A model generated the notes under the pieces. The model had not been told where the DNA came from. It saw only the letters and a program-made list of their open reading frames with translations, and searched no databases. The translations under genes were made by a program, and so were the position numbers. Shown here piece by piece: positions 18,184 through 27,534 of a DNA stretch of 64,000 nucleotides; position 1 is the first letter of the stretch, and every line of letters begins with the position of its first letter. The stretch spans positions 186,001 to 250,000 of the forward strand of contig NZ_CAKKNB010000002.1 in NCBI RefSeq assembly GCF_918741295.1, in the 5' to 3' direction. Source of the stretch: Aquabacterium sp. CECT 9606 (lineage in GTDB: Bacteria; Pseudomonadota; Gammaproteobacteria; Burkholderiales; Burkholderiaceae_C).

Positions 18184-20454
18184 TTGATACAAGTTAACGA
18201 GTATGCGGCCGTTGCAAAGAGTGGACGATGGGGGCGGGCGCTGATCTTGGCCGGGGTGGCCGCGTTGGGGGCCCTGCCCTTGGCCCAGGCGGCCGTCGAT
18301 GACCTGGCCGTGGTGGAAGCCCGGGAGGCCTTGCGTGTGCGCGACAGCGGGCGGCTCGCGGCGGCCCGCGATGCCCTGATCGCAGCGCGCCATCCCCTGG
18401 CGCCCTGGGCCGACTTCTGGGCGGTGCAGAACCGCCTGGTCCAGGCCTCGGTGTCCGAGGTGGATGATTTCCTGGCGCGCTGGCCCCAGGCCTACGTGGC
18501 CGACCGTTTGCGCAACGACTGGTTGCTGGTGCTGGGGCAACGGCGCGACTGGGCGACCTTCCTGCGCATCCAGCCTGGCTTCCGCATGAACGACGACAAG
18601 GAAGTGGTTTGCTATGGCGTGCTGGCCCGCTACCAGACCAATGCGATCCCCGAGGGACCTGGTGACCTGCGTGAGCAGGCTCGGCAAGCTTGGTGGGCCC
18701 AGAAAGAGCCCGACACCGGCTGTGCCACCATGGCCCAGACCTTGGTGCCCGCTGGCGTGATCACTACGACGGACGTCTGGCGCAAGTTGCGCTTGTCCCT
18801 GGAGGCCGACAAGCCCAAGGTGACTCAGCAGACCGCGCAGTTGCTGGGCGACACGGTGGCCCAGGCGGTGAACCGTTTGCTGGGCCAGCCCAAAGATCAC
18901 CTGTTCCCCCGCGCCGGGTTCGGCCCCGCCAAAAGTGGTGGCAGGGCCAACCGTGTGGCCGGTGCGCACCTGGACTCTGGAGGGCGGGGCAAGGCACGCC
19001 AGGCGTCAGGCCGCCGCAAGATCGTGCGGCCCAGTGATCTGCCGCAGGTGGCACCCGCCGTGGCCGGCTTGCCCAAGGAGATCCAGGGCCCCTTGAACCT
19101 GTTGGCGCTGGTGCGCTGGGCGGCGATGGACGCGCCGGCCGTGGCGGCGGCCCTGGACGACCCCGAGGCCCGCGAGCGCTGGCACTTGACGGCCGAAGAG
19201 GCGGCCTGGGCCTGGGCCCAGGTGGGGCGGCAAAGTGCCTGGCGTTTGCAGCCCGAGGCGCCCGCGCTCTACGAGCGGGCCATGGCCGTGGGCGGCGGTT
19301 TGTCACCTTCTGATGTGGCCAGCACCTGGTCGAGCGACACCTTGGCCTGGATGGCCCGCTCGGCGCTGCGGGCGGCCACGGCGGGCCAGTCCCAGCATTG
19401 GCCCCTGGTGGAGCGCGCAGTGGATGCCATGCCGATCGACCAGCAGCAGGATCCTGCCTGGGTGTACTGGAAGGCGCGCGCCTTGATGGCGCGGCCGGCC
19501 AACCCGGCGGTGCCGGTGCCTGGGGTGGCTCAGCCGGCCGATGCCCGGCAGCAGGGGCGTGAGTTGATGGCCCGCCTCAGCGGCACCGTGGGCTTTTACG
19601 GGCTGCTGGCCGCCGAAGACCTGACTGGTGCGCCGGCCAAGGTGCCCGCCCGCCCGGCGGCCGTGAGCGAGGTCGAGAAAGCCGAGGCCAAGGCCATCCC
19701 CGGCGTTGACCGGGCCTTGCGCCTGTTTGCCCTGGGGTGGCGCTCGGAGGCGGTGCGTGAGTGGAACTACACCTTGTCCTATGGCAAGGCGGGTGGCCTG
19801 ACCGATCGAGAGCTGCTGGCCGTGGCCGAGGTGGCCTGCGAAATGGAGATCTGGGACCGCTGCATCAACACCAGTGAGCGCACGCGCCAGGAGGTCGATT
19901 TGTACCAGCGCTTTCCCACCCCTTACCGGCGCGATGTGCTGGCGGCGGCCCAGGATGTCGGACTGGACCCGGCGTACATGTATGGCCTGATCCGCCAGGA
20001 GTCGCGGTTCATCGTGGCGGCCCGCTCCAATGTGGGCGCGGCTGGCCTGATGCAGGTCATGCCCGCCACGGCCGCCTGGACGGCCCGCAAGCTGGGCATC
20101 GACTACACCCCCGACCTGATCACCGACCGCCTGACCAACATCAAGCTGGGCGCGGGCTACCTCAAGCTGATCCAGGACGATTTTGACGGGTCTCAGGCCA
20201 TGGCGGCGGCGGCCTACAACGCCGGGCCGGGTCGGCCACGCCGCTGGCGCGAAGGGCCGCGCCTGGAAACGGCGGCCTGGGCCGAGAACATCCCCTTCAA
20301 CGAAACCCGCGATTACGTGAAGAAGGTGCTGACCAATGCGGTGCTGTACGGGCATGTCTTGCACGGACGGCCGTTGTCGATTAAAACCAGGCTGGGTGGC
20401 ACCATTGGGCCCCGCCCCAGGAATGAGCCTCCTCCACAACAAGACTTGCCCTGA
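18184..20454 (+). CDS. slt: Soluble lytic murein transglycosylase
   Basis: Cleaves peptidoglycan to 1,6-anhydro-muropeptides in the periplasm. The long alpha-superhelical N-terminal part precedes a C-terminal SLT domain (about residues 590-720): YGLIRQESRF with catalytic Glu606, AGLMQVMPATA, and AAAYNAGPGRPRRW. The start is uncertain. I chose TTG 18184, which puts a signal-peptide-like segment (RALILAGVAALGALPLAQA) near the N-terminus; no in-frame ATG is suitable. Residues about 237-285 form an unusual Gly/Arg/Lys-rich insert (GGRANRVAG...ASGRRK) within the superhelical part. The NDUFA9-like gene follows 9 bp later. Confidence 0.9.
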   Translation: MIQVNEYAAVAKSGRWGRALILAGVAALGALPLAQAAVDDLAVVEAREALRVRDSGRLAAARDALIAARHPLAPWADFWAVQNRLVQASVSEVDDFLARWPQAYVADRLRNDWLLVLGQRRDWATFLRIQPGFRMNDDKEVVCYGVLARYQTNAIPEGPGDLREQARQAWWAQKEPDTGCATMAQTLVPAGVITTTDVWRKLRLSLEADKPKVTQQTAQLLGDTVAQAVNRLLGQPKDHLFPRAGFGPAKSGGRANRVAGAHLDSGGRGKARQASGRRKIVRPSDLPQVAPAVAGLPKEIQGPLNLLALVRWAAMDAPAVAAALDDPEARERWHLTAEEAAWAWAQVGRQSAWRLQPEAPALYERAMAVGGGLSPSDVASTWSSDTLAWMARSALRAATAGQSQHWPLVERAVDAMPIDQQQDPAWVYWKARALMARPANPAVPVPGVAQPADARQQGRELMARLSGTVGFYGLLAAEDLTGAPAKVPARPAAVSEVEKAEAKAIPGVDRALRLFALGWRSEAVREWNYTLSYGKAGGLTDRELLAVAEVACEMEIWDRCINTSERTRQEVDLYQRFPTPYRRDVLAAAQDVGLDPAYMYGLIRQESRFIVAARSNVGAAGLMQVMPATAAWTARKLGIDYTPDLITDRLTNIKLGAGYLKLIQDDFDGSQAMAAAAYNAGPGRPRRWREGPRLETAAWAENIPFNETRDYVKKVLTNAVLYGHVLHGRPLSIKTRLGGTIGPRPRNEPPPQQDLP

Positions 20455-20463
20455 AGGCCACAG

Positions 20464-21429
20464 ATGAAACGATGGTTGGTGTTGGGCGGCTCCGGCTTTG
20501 TCGGCCGGGCCTTGTGTGAACAAATGGTGGATGCCCACGGCGGGGGTGGCGCACGCCTCATCGTGCCGACCCGGCGGCGTGCTCACGCACAGCACCTGCT
20601 TCCCCTGCCCACCGTCGACGTGGTCGAGGCCTCCTTGCATGACGAGAAAGCCTTGATGCGGCTCCTGCCGGGTTGCGATGGCGTGGTCAACCTCATCGCG
20701 ATCCTGCATGGCAGCAAGGCCGAGTTCGAGCACGCGCATGTGGGGCTGCCCCAGCGGCTGGCGGCCGCCTGTGTGCGGGCGGGTGTGCGGCGGGTGGTGC
20801 ACGTCAGCGCTTTGGGCGTGCCCGACGACCCGGCCTTGGCGCCGTCCAACTATCTGCGCACCAAGGCGGCGGGCGAGTTGGCGCTGCGTTCGGCCGGCCT
20901 GGATTTGACGGTGCTGCGCCCCAGCGTGATCTTTGGCGAGCACGACCGTTTCCTGAACCTGTTCGCCCGCTTGCAGGCGGTTTTCCCGCTCATGCCGCTG
21001 GCCGGCGGCGATGCCCGGTTCCAGCCAGTGTGGGTGGGTGATGTGGCGAAGGCCTTGGTGCGGTGTCTGGAAGATCCGCGCACCGTGGGGCAAACCTATG
21101 AGTGCGCAGGCCCGCAGGTCTACACCCTGAAAGAGCTGGTGGCGATGGCGGGTTGGTTCAGCGGCCACGAGCGGCCCATTGTGCCGATCCCGCTGTGGGC
21201 GGGGCGCTTGCAGGCCATGGTCATGGCCGTCATGCCTGGCGAGCCTTTGATGTCCCAGGACAACCTGGATTCGATGCAGGTGCCCAATGTGGCCACCGGG
21301 CGGTGGCCTGGGCTGCAGGCTCTGGGCGTGACGCCCACGCCTGTGACCAGCATCGCCCCCAGCTACCTGCGTGACCAGCACGCGGGGGGTGAACTGCTCA
21401 ACGACTGGCGCTCACGCGCCGGCCGTTGA
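20464..21429 (+). CDS. NAD(P)-binding SDR-type protein, complex I NDUFA9-like
   Basis: Extended short-chain-dehydrogenase fold of 321 residues. The N-terminal WLVLGGSGFVGRALCEQM is the NAD(P) Rossmann motif, and the SNYLRTKAAGEL segment carries the YxxxK pair. The body matches bacterial relatives of the mitochondrial complex I subunit NDUFA9, which bind a nucleotide but for which no reaction is established. In Burkholderiales this gene commonly follows slt, as here, and is often followed by the CCA-adding enzyme; that gene is absent. It is likely cotranscribed with slt. Confidence 0.82.
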   Translation: MKRWLVLGGSGFVGRALCEQMVDAHGGGGARLIVPTRRRAHAQHLLPLPTVDVVEASLHDEKALMRLLPGCDGVVNLIAILHGSKAEFEHAHVGLPQRLAAACVRAGVRRVVHVSALGVPDDPALAPSNYLRTKAAGELALRSAGLDLTVLRPSVIFGEHDRFLNLFARLQAVFPLMPLAGGDARFQPVWVGDVAKALVRCLEDPRTVGQTYECAGPQVYTLKELVAMAGWFSGHERPIVPIPLWAGRLQAMVMAVMPGEPLMSQDNLDSMQVPNVATGRWPGLQALGVTPTPVTSIAPSYLRDQHAGGELLNDWRSRAGR

Positions 21430-21451
21430 GGCGCAGACCAATCAGGGGCTG

Positions 21452-22048
21452 TCAGGCGACCAGCAGCATGGCCGTGTCGAACGCGCTGCTCATGGGCGGC
21501 AGGTTCATGGTCATGGGCTGGGGCGCGTTCTTGGAGACCTTGGTCGGCTTGACAACGACGGCCGCGGCGGGCGAGTCGTTCTGGGCGACTTCAGCGCGGT
21601 CCCAGTTGCCGGCGGACTCTTTGCCCGAGACGGCGATGGAATAGAACACGCGGAAGGCGATCTTGCGCTCGGACCAGAAGTCGGCGGCATCGCGGAAGGA
21701 GTCGAGCAGCAACTCGCGGGTTTCGCGGTCGAACTTGACGCCGTCGGGGATGAGTTCCAGCACCACCACGAAGCCTGGCTGCGGACCCGACTTGTGGACC
21801 AGGTCGGTCATGCAGTCGTACAGCGCATCCATGTTCTTGCCGAAGTGATCGGGGAACAGGAAGTCTTTGGCGATGATGTCCAGCACGTCTTGCTTGGACT
21901 GGGCTTCGCTCAGGTTGGTGTACAGGAAGTGCTGCCCGGAATCCTGGGCCGCCTGTTGCAAGTCTTCCGGGCGAAAGGCGCGGATGGATTGAACGATGTT
22001 GGGTCGAACGGATTGCAACAACATGATCGCTTGGGGCCGAGAGTGCAT
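21452..22048 (-). CDS. Barstar-family ribonuclease inhibitor with C-terminal tail
   Basis: Predicted cytoplasmic inhibitor that blocks a guanyl-specific RNase. Residues about 25-125 carry the barstar fold. The signature FPDHFGKNMDALYDCMTDL aligns with the barnase-binding helix of barstar, and Asp74 and Asp78 fall at the positions of inhibitory Asp35 and Asp39. A 60-residue tail follows (NDSPAAAVVVKPTKVSKNAPQP..), longer than the usual 90-residue barstar and probably flexible. The start is uncertain: ATG 22048 is chosen over GTG 22060 and ATG 22024. It lies about 80 bp downstream of a secreted RNase of the matching type on the same strand, so it is probably the immunity partner. Confidence 0.87.
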   Translation of the reverse strand: MHSRPQAIMLLQSVRPNIVQSIRAFRPEDLQQAAQDSGQHFLYTNLSEAQSKQDVLDIIAKDFLFPDHFGKNMDALYDCMTDLVHKSGPQPGFVVVLELIPDGVKFDRETRELLLDSFRDAADFWSERKIAFRVFYSIAVSGKESAGNWDRAEVAQNDSPAAAVVVKPTKVSKNAPQPMTMNLPPMSSAFDTAMLLVA

Positions 22049-22129
22049 TGAGATGCTCACTGCCCTCGTGGGCCAGATTTGAGGGTCGAAGAAAAGGACA
22101 AAAGAGCGAAGCAGCTTGAGCGGTGAGGC

Positions 22130-22582
22130 TCAGTGCCGGGGATCAATGGGTTTGAAGCTGCTGTAGTGATCCTCGGTGTAAAAACAAGTTTCAGGGATTT
22201 GCACTACTTCACCTCCGCAAACAATGCGACGGGCTCCTCGGGTACGCGATCCTGGTGTGGGCACCGTGTACTCGTGGTAGAACCCACGCGGTTTTCGAGG
22301 CAAGGCACGCTCCCTGTTGCCGAAGACGATGCCGTCCTTGGCGTATTTGAAAGGTCCACCCGCCAGAATGCGCCGATGAACGTCCTGGGCCTGGCGCGGC
22401 AACTGCGACAAGCCGATCGTTGACGAACCGTCAACGAGGCTGGGCGCCGATGCCGTGGGCGTTGGCCGAGCCCAGGCTGATGAAACACTGGCATCCAGCA
22501 GTGCCGCACTGGTCAAGAGGCTGGCCGACATCAGCCACGATGTGGCAAGGCCAGTCCATGACTTGGTCAACAACTTCTTCAC
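22130..22582 (-). CDS. Secreted guanyl-specific ribonuclease, RNase Sa / T1 family
   Basis: Exported endoribonuclease predicted to cut RNA after guanosine. It has 150 residues with a signal peptide (about 1-38, ending SSAWA). The mature part resembles Streptomyces RNase Sa: LSQLPRQAQD, GPFKYAKDGIVFGNRE, GFYHEYTVPTPGSRTRGARR and YTEDHYSSFKPID. The catalytic set is complete: Glu104, Arg115, Arg119 and His139, matching RNase Sa Glu54, Arg65, Arg69 and His85. Cys122 and Cys133 could form a disulfide. Translation starts with GTG 22582 and a weak ribosome site. The barstar-type gene follows on the same strand, which suggests toxin and self-protection or RNA scavenging. Confidence 0.88.
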   Translation of the reverse strand: MKKLLTKSWTGLATSWLMSASLLTSAALLDASVSSAWARPTPTASAPSLVDGSSTIGLSQLPRQAQDVHRRILAGGPFKYAKDGIVFGNRERALPRKPRGFYHEYTVPTPGSRTRGARRIVCGGEVVQIPETCFYTEDHYSSFKPIDPRH

Positions 22583-22637
22583 GCCAGCTCAGGTCTCTAA
22601 AAGCCGTGATGCTACTGAAAACGGGCCAAAAGCTCAA

Positions 22638-22677
22638 GGCCCCTGCCCTGGAAAACCGGGGGACAGGGGCCTTTGCG
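22638..22677 (-). terminator. Possible terminator after maeB
   Basis: AGGCCCCTG pairs with CAGGGGCCT around a C/G-rich loop in the 150 bp between maeB and the RNase gene. The T-run after it is short on either strand, so termination may be weak. Confidence 0.4.
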
Positions 22678-22735
22678 TGAGGGGTTGACAGTTTGTGCTA
22701 TATGACGTTTTTTTGACAAGCGCCTGTTTGCCCTT

Positions 22736-25030
22736 TCAGCGGATGGCGTTGGCCTCCGCCACGGTCATGGCCGTCATGTTGACGATGCGGCGCACCGTGG
22801 CCGATGGCGTCAGGATGGTCACCGGCTTGGCTGCGCCCAGCAAAACGGGCCCCAGGGCGATGCCGTTGCCGGCCGCTTCCTTGAGCAGGTTGTAGGCGAT
22901 GTTGGCCGCGTCGATGTTGGGGCAGACCAGCAGGTTGGCCTCGCCCGCCAGGGTGCTGCGGGGCATCAGCTCGGCACGGTAGGTGGCGTTCAGGGCGGCG
23001 TCGCCATGCATCTCGCCGTCGATTTCCAGCCAGGGCGCGCGTTCCTGGATCAGGCCCAGCGCCTCGCGCATCTTCAGCGCCGAGGGATGGTTGCTGGAGC
23101 CAAAGTTGGAGTGCGACAGCAGCGCCGCCTTGGGCCGCTGGCCGATCCGCATCATCTCTTCGGCCGCCATGATGGTGATTTCGGCCAATTGCTCGGCCGT
23201 GGGGTCGTAGTTGACGTGGGTGTCCAGGATATTGACCTGACGGCCGGGCAGCAGCAGGCCGGTCATGGCCGCGTAGGTCTTGACGCCGGCGCGCTTGCCG
23301 ATGACCTGGTCGATGTAGTGCAGGTGCAGGGGCGTGTTGCCCCAGGTGCCGCAGATCAGACCATCGACCTCGCCCTTGTAGAGCAGCATCGAGCCGATCA
23401 GTGTCAGGCGGCGGCGCATTTCGATCTTGGCCATCTGCTCGGTCACGCCCTTGCGCTCGGTCAGGCGGTGATACGTTTGCCAGTAGTCGCGGTGGCGGTG
23501 GTCGTGCTCCACGCTGACCACCTGGTAGTCGGTGCCAGCTTTCAGGCGCAGGCCGAAGCGCTCGATGCGCTGCTCGATCACGGCTGGGCGGCCGATCAGG
23601 GTGGGGCAGGCCAGGCCTTCGTCGACCACGATCTGGGCGGCACGCAGCACGCGCTCGTTTTCGCCCTCGGCAAAGGCGATGCGCTTGTTCTTGGCGCGCT
23701 TGGCCACGCTGAAGATGGGCTTCATGGTCTGGCCCGAGGCGTAGACGAAGCTTTGCAGCTTTTCGCCATACGCCACGAAGTCCTTGACCGGGCGCGAGGC
23801 CACGCCAGAGGCCGCCGCCGCCAGCGCCACGGCCGGCGCGATCTTGATCATCAGGCGCGGGTCAAAGGGCTTGGGGATCAGGTACTCGGGGCCGAAGCTG
23901 AGGTTGGCGCCAGCGTAGGCGGCCGCGACCACATCGCTTTGCTCGGCCTGGGCCAGCTCGGCGATCGCGTGGACGGCGGCGATTTCCATCTCATCGGTGA
24001 TGGTGGTCGCGCCCGAATCCAGCGCACCCCGGAAGATGTACGGGAAGCACAGGACGTTGTTGACCTGGTTGGGGTAGTCACTGCGGCCGGTGGCCATGAT
24101 GGCGTCGTCGCGCACGGCCTTGACGTCCTCGGGCAGGATCTCGGGGTTGGGATTGGCCAGCGCGAAGATGATGGGCTTGGGGGCCATGCGCGCGACCATG
24201 TCGGCCTTGAGCACGCCGCCGGCGCTCAGGCCCAGGAAGAGGTCGGCCCCCTCGATGACCTGGCTGAGGGTGCGCAGATTGGTTTTCTGGGCGAAAAAAG
24301 CCTTGTCGGGGTCCATCAGCTCGACGCGGCCTTCGTAGACCACGCCGGCCAGGTCGGTCACCCAGATGTTTTCGCGCGGCAAGCCCAGCTTGACCAGCAG
24401 GCCCAGGCAGGCCAGGGCGGCAGCACCGGCGCCCGAGACCACCAACTTGACCTGCTTGATGTCCTTGCCGACCACTTTCAGGCCGTTGAGCAGGGCGGCG
24501 CCCACCACGATGGCGGTGCCGTGCTGGTCGTCGTGGAAGACCGGGATCTTCATGCGCTCGCGCAGCTGGCGCTCGACGTAGAAGCAATCAGGGGCCTTGA
24601 TGTCTTCGAGGTTGATGCCACCGAAGGTGGGCTCGAGCGAGGCGATGATCTGGACGAGTTTTTCCGGGTCGTTCTCGTTGATCTCGATGTCGAACACGTC
24701 GATGTCGGCGAACTTTTTGAACAGGACGGCCTTGCCTTCCATGACCGGCTTGGCGGCCAGCGGGCCGATGTTGCCCAGGCCCAGCACGGCCGTGCCGTTG
24801 GTGATGACCGCGACCAGGTTGCCTCGGCTGGTGTAGCGGAAGGCATTGGCCGGGTTGTCGACGATCTCCTCGCAGGCGGCGGCCACGCCGGGCGAGTAGG
24901 CCAGGGCCAGGTCGCGCTGGTTGGTCAGCTGCTTGGTGGCGCTGATGGCGACTTTGCCGGGGGTGGGGAACTCGTGGTATTCAAGCGCGGCTTTTTTCAG
25001 CTCGGCGCGTTTTGCTTCGGGGGTGGTCAT
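22736..25030 (-). CDS. maeB: NADP-dependent malic enzyme with phosphotransacetylase-like domain
   Basis: Oxidatively decarboxylates malate to pyruvate, supplying NADPH. The 764-residue protein is the long bacterial form. Residues 1-430 are the malic enzyme ([51 protein letters not shown]). Residues 430-764 form a phosphate acetyl/butyryltransferase-like domain ([23 protein letters not shown]) that regulates rather than catalyses in characterised homologues. AAAGG precedes ATG 25030. It appears to be a single-gene unit. A 696-residue open frame on the opposite strand is a composition artefact. Confidence 0.95.
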   Translation of the reverse strand: MTTPEAKRAELKKAALEYHEFPTPGKVAISATKQLTNQRDLALAYSPGVAAACEEIVDNPANAFRYTSRGNLVAVITNGTAVLGLGNIGPLAAKPVMEGKAVLFKKFADIDVFDIEINENDPEKLVQIIASLEPTFGGINLEDIKAPDCFYVERQLRERMKIPVFHDDQHGTAIVVGAALLNGLKVVGKDIKQVKLVVSGAGAAALACLGLLVKLGLPRENIWVTDLAGVVYEGRVELMDPDKAFFAQKTNLRTLSQVIEGADLFLGLSAGGVLKADMVARMAPKPIIFALANPNPEILPEDVKAVRDDAIMATGRSDYPNQVNNVLCFPYIFRGALDSGATTITDEMEIAAVHAIAELAQAEQSDVVAAAYAGANLSFGPEYLIPKPFDPRLMIKIAPAVALAAAASGVASRPVKDFVAYGEKLQSFVYASGQTMKPIFSVAKRAKNKRIAFAEGENERVLRAAQIVVDEGLACPTLIGRPAVIEQRIERFGLRLKAGTDYQVVSVEHDHRHRDYWQTYHRLTERKGVTEQMAKIEMRRRLTLIGSMLLYKGEVDGLICGTWGNTPLHLHYIDQVIGKRAGVKTYAAMTGLLLPGRQVNILDTHVNYDPTAEQLAEITIMAAEEMMRIGQRPKAALLSHSNFGSSNHPSALKMREALGLIQERAPWLEIDGEMHGDAALNATYRAELMPRSTLAGEANLLVCPNIDAANIAYNLLKEAAGNGIALGPVLLGAAKPVTILTPSATVRRIVNMTAMTVAEANAIR

Positions 25031-25134
25031 GCGGGGTGCCTTTCAAGGGCGCTGGCCATGTTGGCCGCGCCTGACCCCTGCATTGTAGGAACTTGAAGGG
25101 CCCCCGGCCATGTGGTTGGCCGCAGGGTTGGCAT

Positions 25135-26280
25135 TTACCCCGCGATCACCGCGCGATTGCGCCCTTGCGCCTTGGCTTGGTACAAGGCCTGGTCGGCACG
25201 TTGCATGAGCTGTTCGGTCGACTCGCCAGGTTGCCAAGCCGCAAGGCCTGCCGAGAACGTGACCCGCAATGCCGGCACGCGCGCCGACAAATCGGCGTCA
25301 CCCAGCGCTTCTTTCAGACGGTTCAGTCCAATCGTGCCGGCCTGTGCCGGGTCGGTCTCGGGCATCACCACCACGAACTCCTCGCCGCCCCAGCGGCCGA
25401 TCAGGTCGGTCTCGCGCAAGATGGCCTGGGCTTGCTGCGCAAAGGCGAGCAGCACTTCGTCGCCCACATGGTGGCCGTGGGCGTCGTTGATGGCCTTGAA
25501 ATGGTCCAGGTCGATCAGCGCGATGCAAAAGCCGCTGCCGCTGCGGGCGACCCGGTCGCGCTCCGCGTCGATGCGGGTTTGCAGGTGCTGGCGGTTGAAC
25601 AGGCCGGTCAGCGGGTCGTGCAGGGCGATCTGCTTGACCCGTTCGGTGGCGGTGATCAGGCGGGTTTTTTCGGCGGCCATGCGTTGGCGCGACAAGCCGA
25701 AGTTGCGGGATTGCCAGGTCAGCAGTCCCAGGATGAAGCAGGTGGGAAACACCTGGAATGCCTCGTTGACCGGGTTGAAGTGGGGGTCATGCAGGAGGCT
25801 CATGGTGCCCCACATGGCCAGCAGCATGGCAATCGTGGCGCTGCCTGTCAGCATGACCGCGCGCGGGTGCAGGCTGATGAAGCCGAAGACCTGGATCAGG
25901 CACAGCAGCTGCAAATTGCCGCCCCGCATGACCGGGGCGACCGCGTAGCCCAGCACGACCGCGGCGCTGGCCCAGATCATTTGGGCCGCGACCAGGCCAG
26001 GGTCGTCATATTGGAGGGTCCAGCCACTTCGGATCAGCGGATAGAACAGGAAAATGGCGATGAGTTCGTGGCTGGTGAAGAGCCAGGTCCAAGTCCGCTC
26101 CTGGTCGGACAGCAAGGTGGGTTCGATGTAGAACCAGATCAGCGCCAGGAAGCCGATGTAGACCCCGGTGCCCAGCAGGCACATGCCCAGGGTGGTGCGC
26201 CGCCGGGGATCGGTGGTCAGGATCAGGTCGACCAAGGGGTGCGACCCGGGCGAGGAGCGGGCGGCGGCGTTGCTTGTCAT
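25135..26280 (-). CDS. Membrane-bound diguanylate cyclase (GGDEF)
   Basis: Predicted to make cyclic di-GMP from two GTP. The 381-residue protein has about six membrane helices (residues 30-200), a short coiled linker, and a GGDEF domain (about 215-378). The active-site loop reads GGEEF. An RxxD inhibitory site (RETD) sits five residues before it, so product feedback is expected. DPLTGLFNRQH, LIDLDHFKAINDAHGH and ADQALYQAKAQGRNR are typical. Its ATG overlaps the stop of the upstream GGDEF gene by four bases, so the two are one operon. No recognisable ligand-binding domain precedes the cyclase. Confidence 0.92.
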   Translation of the reverse strand: MTSNAAARSSPGSHPLVDLILTTDPRRRTTLGMCLLGTGVYIGFLALIWFYIEPTLLSDQERTWTWLFTSHELIAIFLFYPLIRSGWTLQYDDPGLVAAQMIWASAAVVLGYAVAPVMRGGNLQLLCLIQVFGFISLHPRAVMLTGSATIAMLLAMWGTMSLLHDPHFNPVNEAFQVFPTCFILGLLTWQSRNFGLSRQRMAAEKTRLITATERVKQIALHDPLTGLFNRQHLQTRIDAERDRVARSGSGFCIALIDLDHFKAINDAHGHHVGDEVLLAFAQQAQAILRETDLIGRWGGEEFVVVMPETDPAQAGTIGLNRLKEALGDADLSARVPALRVTFSAGLAAWQPGESTEQLMQRADQALYQAKAQGRNRAVIAG

Positions 26281-27422
26281 GTCGAGGCGATGGCCCGGTC
26301 GCGGCCCTGTGCCTTGGCTTTGTAGAGGGCACGGTCGGCGTGTTCGAGCGATTGGGTCAAGGCGTCATCGGGTGTGTGTTCGCGCACGCCGGCCGAGAAG
26401 GTGATGGCCAGATTTGGGGCGTGCACGCTCCAGTCATGCTGACGGACGGCCTGGCGCAATCGCTCCAGCCTTTGCATGGCGTGCCATTGGTCGGCTTCAG
26501 GCATCAATACCAGGAACTCTTCACCGCCCCAGCGTGCGACCGCGTCGCTGCCTGAAAAAGCGCCCCGCGCCAGGGTGGCGAAATCTCGCAGCACCGCATC
26601 GCCCACAGCGTGTCCGTGCTGGTCGTTCACCCGCTTGAAAAAGTCGATGTCGAGGATGGCCACGCAGAACGCCCGTCGACTGCGTTGCTGGCGCCTGACT
26701 TCGTCGTCGAGCAGGTTCAGCATGTGGCGGCGGTTGAACAACTGGGTCAGGCCGTCACGGATGGACAGCGCATGGAGTTGTTCCAGGGCGGTGGCCAAGG
26801 CGGCCCGCTGGTCCAGCCGGCGCTGGTGCAGGCGGCGGCCCACCTTGGTGACGATGAGCACGGTGGGCATGGTCAGGCTGGCCGTGGCGATGCTGGCCAG
26901 TGCGACCTGCAGGTTGGTGGCGGCTGGGTTCAGCCACCACGTGAACAGCAGCATCGCTACCAGCAGGCCCAAGCCGCCAAACGTGGCCAGCTGGGCTTGT
27001 CTGCCCGTCAGGCGGCGCATGTCGAACACCAGGATCAGGCACATCCACTCAAGCGCCATGCCCCGCGAGGATTCGATCATGGCGTAAGACAGGCAAACCG
27101 TGGTCAGGCTGAACAGCACCTGGGGGAAGGCCAAGGTTGGTTCCGGCCGGTGGGCCACGAGGCCTGTGCGCAACACCGCGTAAAAGCAGCTCAGCCCGCA
27201 CAGCATGTAGCCGGCCAAAACCCAGCCCTGCCACACCTGCACGCGTTGGAGCAGCACCGCGCAAGCCATCAACGCCATGGCAAAGGCATAGGCGGGCAGC
27301 ATCCACAACAGGCGCTTGACACCTTGACGGACGGTGCCGGCAGGCCCGAGCACCGCCCGCACGAGGGTTGGCTCGCCATCGGCGGGGTGCGTTTGCGAAA
27401 AGGACGGGTTCAGGTCTGCCAT
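26277..27422 (-). CDS. Membrane-bound diguanylate cyclase (GGDEF), first of pair
   Basis: Another predicted c-di-GMP synthase of 381 residues. About six membrane helices lie in residues 35-205 and the GGDEF domain in about 215-380, with GGEEF at the active site and DGLTQLFNRRHML, ILDIDFFKRVNDQHGH intact. The inhibitory site position reads SGSD, not RxxD, so feedback inhibition is probably lost, unlike its partner. I took ATG 27422; a 280-codon extension upstream is antisense to thiL. It is divergent from thiL with about 110 bp between them. Its C-terminus ends in the same ADRALYKAKAQGRDRA pattern as the downstream paralogue. Confidence 0.9.
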   Translation of the reverse strand: MADLNPSFSQTHPADGEPTLVRAVLGPAGTVRQGVKRLLWMLPAYAFAMALMACAVLLQRVQVWQGWVLAGYMLCGLSCFYAVLRTGLVAHRPEPTLAFPQVLFSLTTVCLSYAMIESSRGMALEWMCLILVFDMRRLTGRQAQLATFGGLGLLVAMLLFTWWLNPAATNLQVALASIATASLTMPTVLIVTKVGRRLHQRRLDQRAALATALEQLHALSIRDGLTQLFNRRHMLNLLDDEVRRQQRSRRAFCVAILDIDFFKRVNDQHGHAVGDAVLRDFATLARGAFSGSDAVARWGGEEFLVLMPEADQWHAMQRLERLRQAVRQHDWSVHAPNLAITFSAGVREHTPDDALTQSLEHADRALYKAKAQGRDRAIAST

Positions 27423-27534
27423 GAGGACGATCGTTGCAATTGATTTCGGACGCGCGGCAGGCCAAGTTGAGGCAGTTTCGCGCCTGGTGGTGCCCGAGGC
27501 GTGAATCGCACACGGTCCGCGCGACAATCCCCCC

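Noticed and set aside
19303..21381. 692-codon frame opposite slt and the NDUFA9-like gene
   Set aside because: It spans two real genes and their junction, is repetitive in composition, and shows no family resemblance.
23006..25096. 696-codon open frame opposite maeB
   Set aside because: The translation is low-complexity (His/Gln/Ala/Gly-rich) with no motif, and it mirrors a complete, well-conserved maeB. High-GC genes commonly leave such antisense frames open.
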